Assembly (NCBI GenBank): GCA_945903555.1
Contig: CAMDOJ010000082.1
Span: 1 to 8,057, forward strand
Reading direction: 5' to 3'
DNA from: Chthoniobacter flavus
Lineage (GTDB): Bacteria > Verrucomicrobiota > Verrucomicrobiia > Chthoniobacterales > Terrimicrobiaceae
Length of the DNA: 8,057 nt
The position numbers were made by a program, and so were the translations under genes. Under the pieces are notes generated by a model that had not been told where the DNA came from, did no database searches, and saw nothing but the letters and a program-made list of their open reading frames with translations. Of the stretch, positions 6,755 to 8,057 are shown one piece after another (position 1 is the first letter of the stretch; the number at the start of each line of letters is the position of its first letter).

Positions 6755-7215
6755 ACGAATCCGAAGACAGAGGCTCACGCGGAGACGCGGGGGACGCGGA
6801 GGGGTTGGATGGGATCACTGGTGCGGTGATTGATGCCTCTATCAAAATCCACCGCGAACTGGGGCCGGGATTGTTGGAGTCCGTCTATGAGGCCGTGTTG
6901 GCGCGTGACCTTGCGCGACGCGGTTTGGTTGTCGAACGCCAGAAGGCTGTAGCCTTCGATTACGATGGAATGCATTTTGAGGAGGGGTTGCGGATCGACT
7001 TGCTTGTGAACGAATGTGTTATCATCGAACTCAAATCCGTGGAGAAATTATCCCCCGTGCACGGCAAACAGCTCCTGACCTATCTTCGACTCATGAAGCT
7101 ACCGGTCGGCCTACTCATCAACTTCGGAGCATCGACACTCAAAGAGGGGCTCCAACGCGTGGTCAACAACCTCTCCCCCTCCGCGTCTCCGCGCCTCCGC
7201 GTGAACCAACCATGA
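6751..7215 (+). CDS. GxxExxY protein (PD-(D/E)XK nuclease-like)
   Basis: Member of the small GxxExxY family, assigned by fold to the PD-(D/E)XK nuclease superfamily; its biological role is not established. From ATG 6751 it has 154 residues. The signature GLLESVY is at 40-46, following SIKIHRELGPG. The candidate nuclease site is D83 (RIDLLV) with E93-L-K95 (IIELKSV), then Q107 (GKQLLTYLRLM) and GLLINFG at 120-126. Its first ~18 residues (EDRGSRGDAGDAEG) are encoded by left arm L4 and its last ~12 (SPSASPRLRVNQP) by right arm R4, so only about residues 19-141 are family domain. An ATG 9 nt upstream (6742) is an alternative start, but the ATGA overlap with fic favours 6751 and implies translational coupling. 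Confidence 0.9.
   Translation: MNESEDRGSRGDAGDAEGLDGITGAVIDASIKIHRELGPGLLESVYEAVLARDLARRGLVVERQKAVAFDYDGMHFEEGLRIDLLVNECVIIELKSVEKLSPVHGKQLLTYLRLMKLPVGLLINFGASTLKEGLQRVVNNLSPSASPRLRVNQP
6775..6801 (+). repeat. Left arm (L4) inside the GxxExxY N-terminus
   Basis: Starts TCACGCGGAGACGCGG and ends ACGCGGAG, 24 nt after ATG 6751 and preceded by CAGAGG as in L2. It is read in frame as the start of the GxxExxY protein. Its partner is R4 at 7179-7204, so the gene body is bracketed by inverted arms about 375 bp apart. Confidence 0.9.
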
Positions 7216-7250
7216 ACGACGACTCACACAGAGGCGCGGGGAACGCGGAG
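7179..7250 (+). repeat. Right arm R4 followed by left arm L5
   Basis: R4 (7179-7204, ends GCGCCTCCGCGTGA) encodes the GxxExxY C-terminus. L5 (about 7229-7250, CAGAGGCGCGGGGAACGCGG) follows ATG 7212. L5 is shorter than L2-L4, as if one 11-nt period were missing. The back-to-back order (right arm, ATG, left arm) suggests two adjoining elements rather than one hairpin. Confidence 0.85.
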
Positions 7251-7394
7251 AATTTTCATAAGGTCATCAAGATTTACAGAGAATTTGGCCTCGGACTTTG
7301 GGATTCGTTCAATAACTCGGCTTGGCAAACAAATCCCAAGAAAAGCTTTTCCATCATTTTCCTCAACCCTCCGCGTCTCCGCGCCTCCGCGTGA
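7212..7394 (+). pseudogene. Fossil GxxExxY gene head, copy 1
   Basis: A 60-codon reading from ATG 7212 to TGA 7392-7394. After the repeat-coded MNDDSHRGAGNAE it reads FHKVIKIYREFGLGLWDSF, which lines up with ASIKIHRELGPGLLESVY of the intact gene. In the signature, Glu has become Asp and Tyr has become Asn (GLWDSFN). The rest of the domain, including the nuclease-like residues, is missing; the reading then passes into hsdR-tail DNA out of frame and ends in right arm R5. Not expected to be functional. Confidence 0.75.
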
Positions 7395-7440
7395 ACCACC
7401 CATGAACGACGACTCACACAGAGACGCGGGGAACGCGGAG
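7369..7440 (+). repeat. Right arm R5 followed by left arm L6
   Basis: R5 (7369-7394) is identical to R4. L6 (about 7419-7440) differs from L5 by one base (GAGACGCGGG for GAGGCGCGGG). R4 and R5 are the likely crossover points for the 190-bp duplication. Confidence 0.85.
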
Positions 7441-7538
7441 AATTTTCATAAGGTCATCAAAATTTACAGAGAATTTGGCCTAAGACTTTGGGAATCGTTC
7501 AATAACTCGGCTAGGCAATCAAATCCCAAGAAAAGCTT
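7402..7538 (+). pseudogene. Fossil GxxExxY gene head, copy 2
   Basis: Second member of the 190-bp duplication. MNDDSHRDAGNAE is followed by FHKVIKIYREFGLRLWESF, keeping the signature Glu (LWES) but losing Tyr and the second Gly (GLR). The reading stays open to a stop at 7636-7638, but beyond about 7538 it is only an off-frame reading of the hsdR remnant. The end given marks where recognisable GxxExxY-derived sequence runs out. A separate product is unlikely to be functional. Confidence 0.7.
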
Positions 7539-7751
7539 CCGCATCATTTTTCACAACTTGATTTTGTGCTTCAGCATTATGTCGTCGAAGGGGTGGAAGA
7601 ACTCGAGCAGAGCAAACTCAACCCGTTGTTGCGGCTAAAATATCACGATTCCATTGCGGATGCCGTGGCCGACCTGGGCGGCAAGCCCGAAGAAATCAAA
7701 GCGGTCTTCGCTGGCTTTCAAAAGTATCTCTACGAAGAAGCCGTCGCTTGA
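7533..7751 (+). pseudogene. hsdR: C-terminal remnant of type I restriction subunit HsdR
   Basis: The frame reads KLPHHFSQLDFVLQHYVVEG, then VEELEQSKLNPLLRLKYH, DSIADAVADLGGKPEEIK and AVFAGFQKYLYEEAVA with TGA at 7749-7751. This is the signature C-terminus of EcoEI-type HsdR subunits: FVL-HYV--GV-EL, then LL-LKYH--ADA-A-LG, then F-GFQ-YLY, which contacts the rest of the complex. Only about 70 codons remain of a protein normally around 750-800 residues. The helicase motor and nuclease domain are absent from the window, and an in-frame TAG lies just upstream at 7512-7514. Being on the same strand downstream of hsdM and hsdS, it marks the old 3' end of the operon and shows that a deletion removed most of hsdR. 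Confidence 0.85.
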
Positions 7752-7862
7752 AGCGCGGGTGGGGTGGCATTCCGAGGCGGTTTTTTTCTTTAAAAAATCA
7801 GCGTGGGTAGCCTTGACTTTTCCGAGCCTTGAGCGGACGCTTGAATCAGTAGAAATCACCAC

Positions 7863-7884
7863 TGCTGTGACCTCGGTAACAGCA
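7863..7884. promoter_or_regulatory. Imperfect 22-bp palindrome
   Basis: TGCTGT-G-ACC-TC-GGT-A-ACAGCA: six plus three paired positions around one mismatch and a 2-nt centre. The size and near symmetry fit a dimeric regulator's operator, but no adjacent gene is visible to regulate and chance is possible. Confidence 0.3.
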
Positions 7885-7947
7885 ACCCTGAAGGAATCTC
7901 TGGGGGTGATTTTAGAGAATCGATCTTTTCCAAATTAACAAATTTAC

Positions 7948-7961
7948 GCGGTTTCGACCGC
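7948..7961. other. Small hairpin with UUCG loop
   Basis: GCGGT-TTCG-ACCGC is a perfect 5-bp stem with a TTCG tetraloop. Flanking AAATT and AATTT could extend it across a small internal loop. No T-run follows on the plus strand, so it is not a standard terminator. Confidence 0.4.
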
Positions 7962-8057
7962 AAACAATTTGCCCTGCTGTGTTCGCGATTAAACGGAGTG
8001 TAGTCCCGGACCTATGTTAAATTAAATCCCGGAGGCTTGTGCGCCCGGCGAGATGAC

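Larger units (their letters stand above)
7177..7556 (+). repeat. 190-bp tandem duplication (about 7177-7366 and 7367-7556)
   Basis: Sequence repeats at an offset of exactly 190 nt: ATGAACGACGAC is at 7212 and 7402, CGCGTGAACCA at 7199 and 7389. Over 7212-7360 I count 10 mismatches in 149 positions and no gaps, roughly 93% identity, so the event is not fresh. Each unit contains a right arm, a left arm, a decayed GxxExxY head and a short piece of the hsdR tail; HHFPQ in copy 1 matches HHFSQ in copy 2. The duplication therefore happened after the hsdR deletion joined these parts. Outer boundaries are approximate. Confidence 0.92.
7752..8057. other. 306-bp tail without a supportable gene
   Basis: Downstream of the hsdR remnant to the window edge. 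It has a T-rich run (7781-7790) followed by TAAAAAA, two dyads (listed separately) and an AT-rich stretch near 8015-8030 followed by GGAGG at 8032. That last part may be the leader of a gene starting beyond the edge. I recognise no tRNA, tmRNA, RNase P or CRISPR signature here. Confidence 0.5.

Noticed and set aside
4464..7440. CRISPR-like array from recurrent GC-rich repeats
   Set aside because: Copies are irregularly spaced (about 20 to 1100 bp), occur as inverted arm pairs and are partly coding. There are no uniform unique spacers and no cas genes.
7771..7795. Rho-independent terminator after the hsdR remnant (T7 run after GAGGCGG)
   Set aside because: I find no convincing stem immediately before the T run; CCGAGGCGG has no complementary partner upstream within loop distance.
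7654..7938. 94-codon plus-strand open frame over the hsdR remnant and tail
   Set aside because: It runs in a different frame from the recognisable HsdR C-terminus and shows no motif. The part beyond 7751 lacks any coding sign I can support.

Overview
The window looks like a bacterial chromosome segment in which a conserved housekeeping block meets a decayed accessory island. The ribH-nusB-ftsY order and the sequence of RibH (a GETAH active-site segment followed by PVIHEVLL) suggest Verrucomicrobiota or a close relative. That is recognition from memory, not a search result, and should be held loosely.

Left part (1-2964): the 3' part of a major facilitator superfamily transporter runs rightward and ends inside the tail of ftsY (17-bp convergent overlap). 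On the minus strand ribH, nusB and ftsY form a tight operon with gaps of 1 and 3 bp. All three look intact.

Right part (3062-7751, plus strand): a wrecked type I restriction-modification operon of the HsdM / HsdS / EcoEI-type HsdR kind. hsdM is nearly full length but carries a TAA at codon 25, a frameshift near 3227, two TAG codons 15 nt apart (4065 and 4080) and a frameshift near 4500. hsdS is open but appears to lack about 40 residues of its second target-recognition domain. hsdR survives only as its last ~70 codons (to 7751). Between hsdS and that remnant sit two apparently intact genes: a class II Fic AMP-transferase with its own inhibitory motif, and a GxxExxY (PD-(D/E)XK-like) protein whose ATG overlaps the fic stop. 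Two fossil heads of a second GxxExxY gene follow as a 190-bp tandem duplication.

The most striking structural signal is a GC-rich repeat family. Its left arm is built on TCACGCGGAG plus repeated CGCGGAG words; its right arm is the reverse complement (CTCCGCG words ending CGCGTGA). It occurs at every gene junction of the island: hsdM/hsdS, hsdS/fic, fic/GxxExxY, GxxExxY/fossil 1 and fossil 1/fossil 2. Arms are paired as inverted repeats. Most left arms lie 15-25 nt after an ATG, often one that overlaps the previous stop. The arms are read in frame, giving HsdS an N-terminal extension and forming both ends of the GxxExxY protein.

Interpretation (inference): the restriction function is dead or nearly so, while Fic and the GxxExxY protein remain open, either as a retained two-gene unit or as passengers not yet decayed. 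The repeats look mobile or recombinogenic and probably drove the tandem duplication. The last 306 bases hold no gene I can support, only two small dyads.
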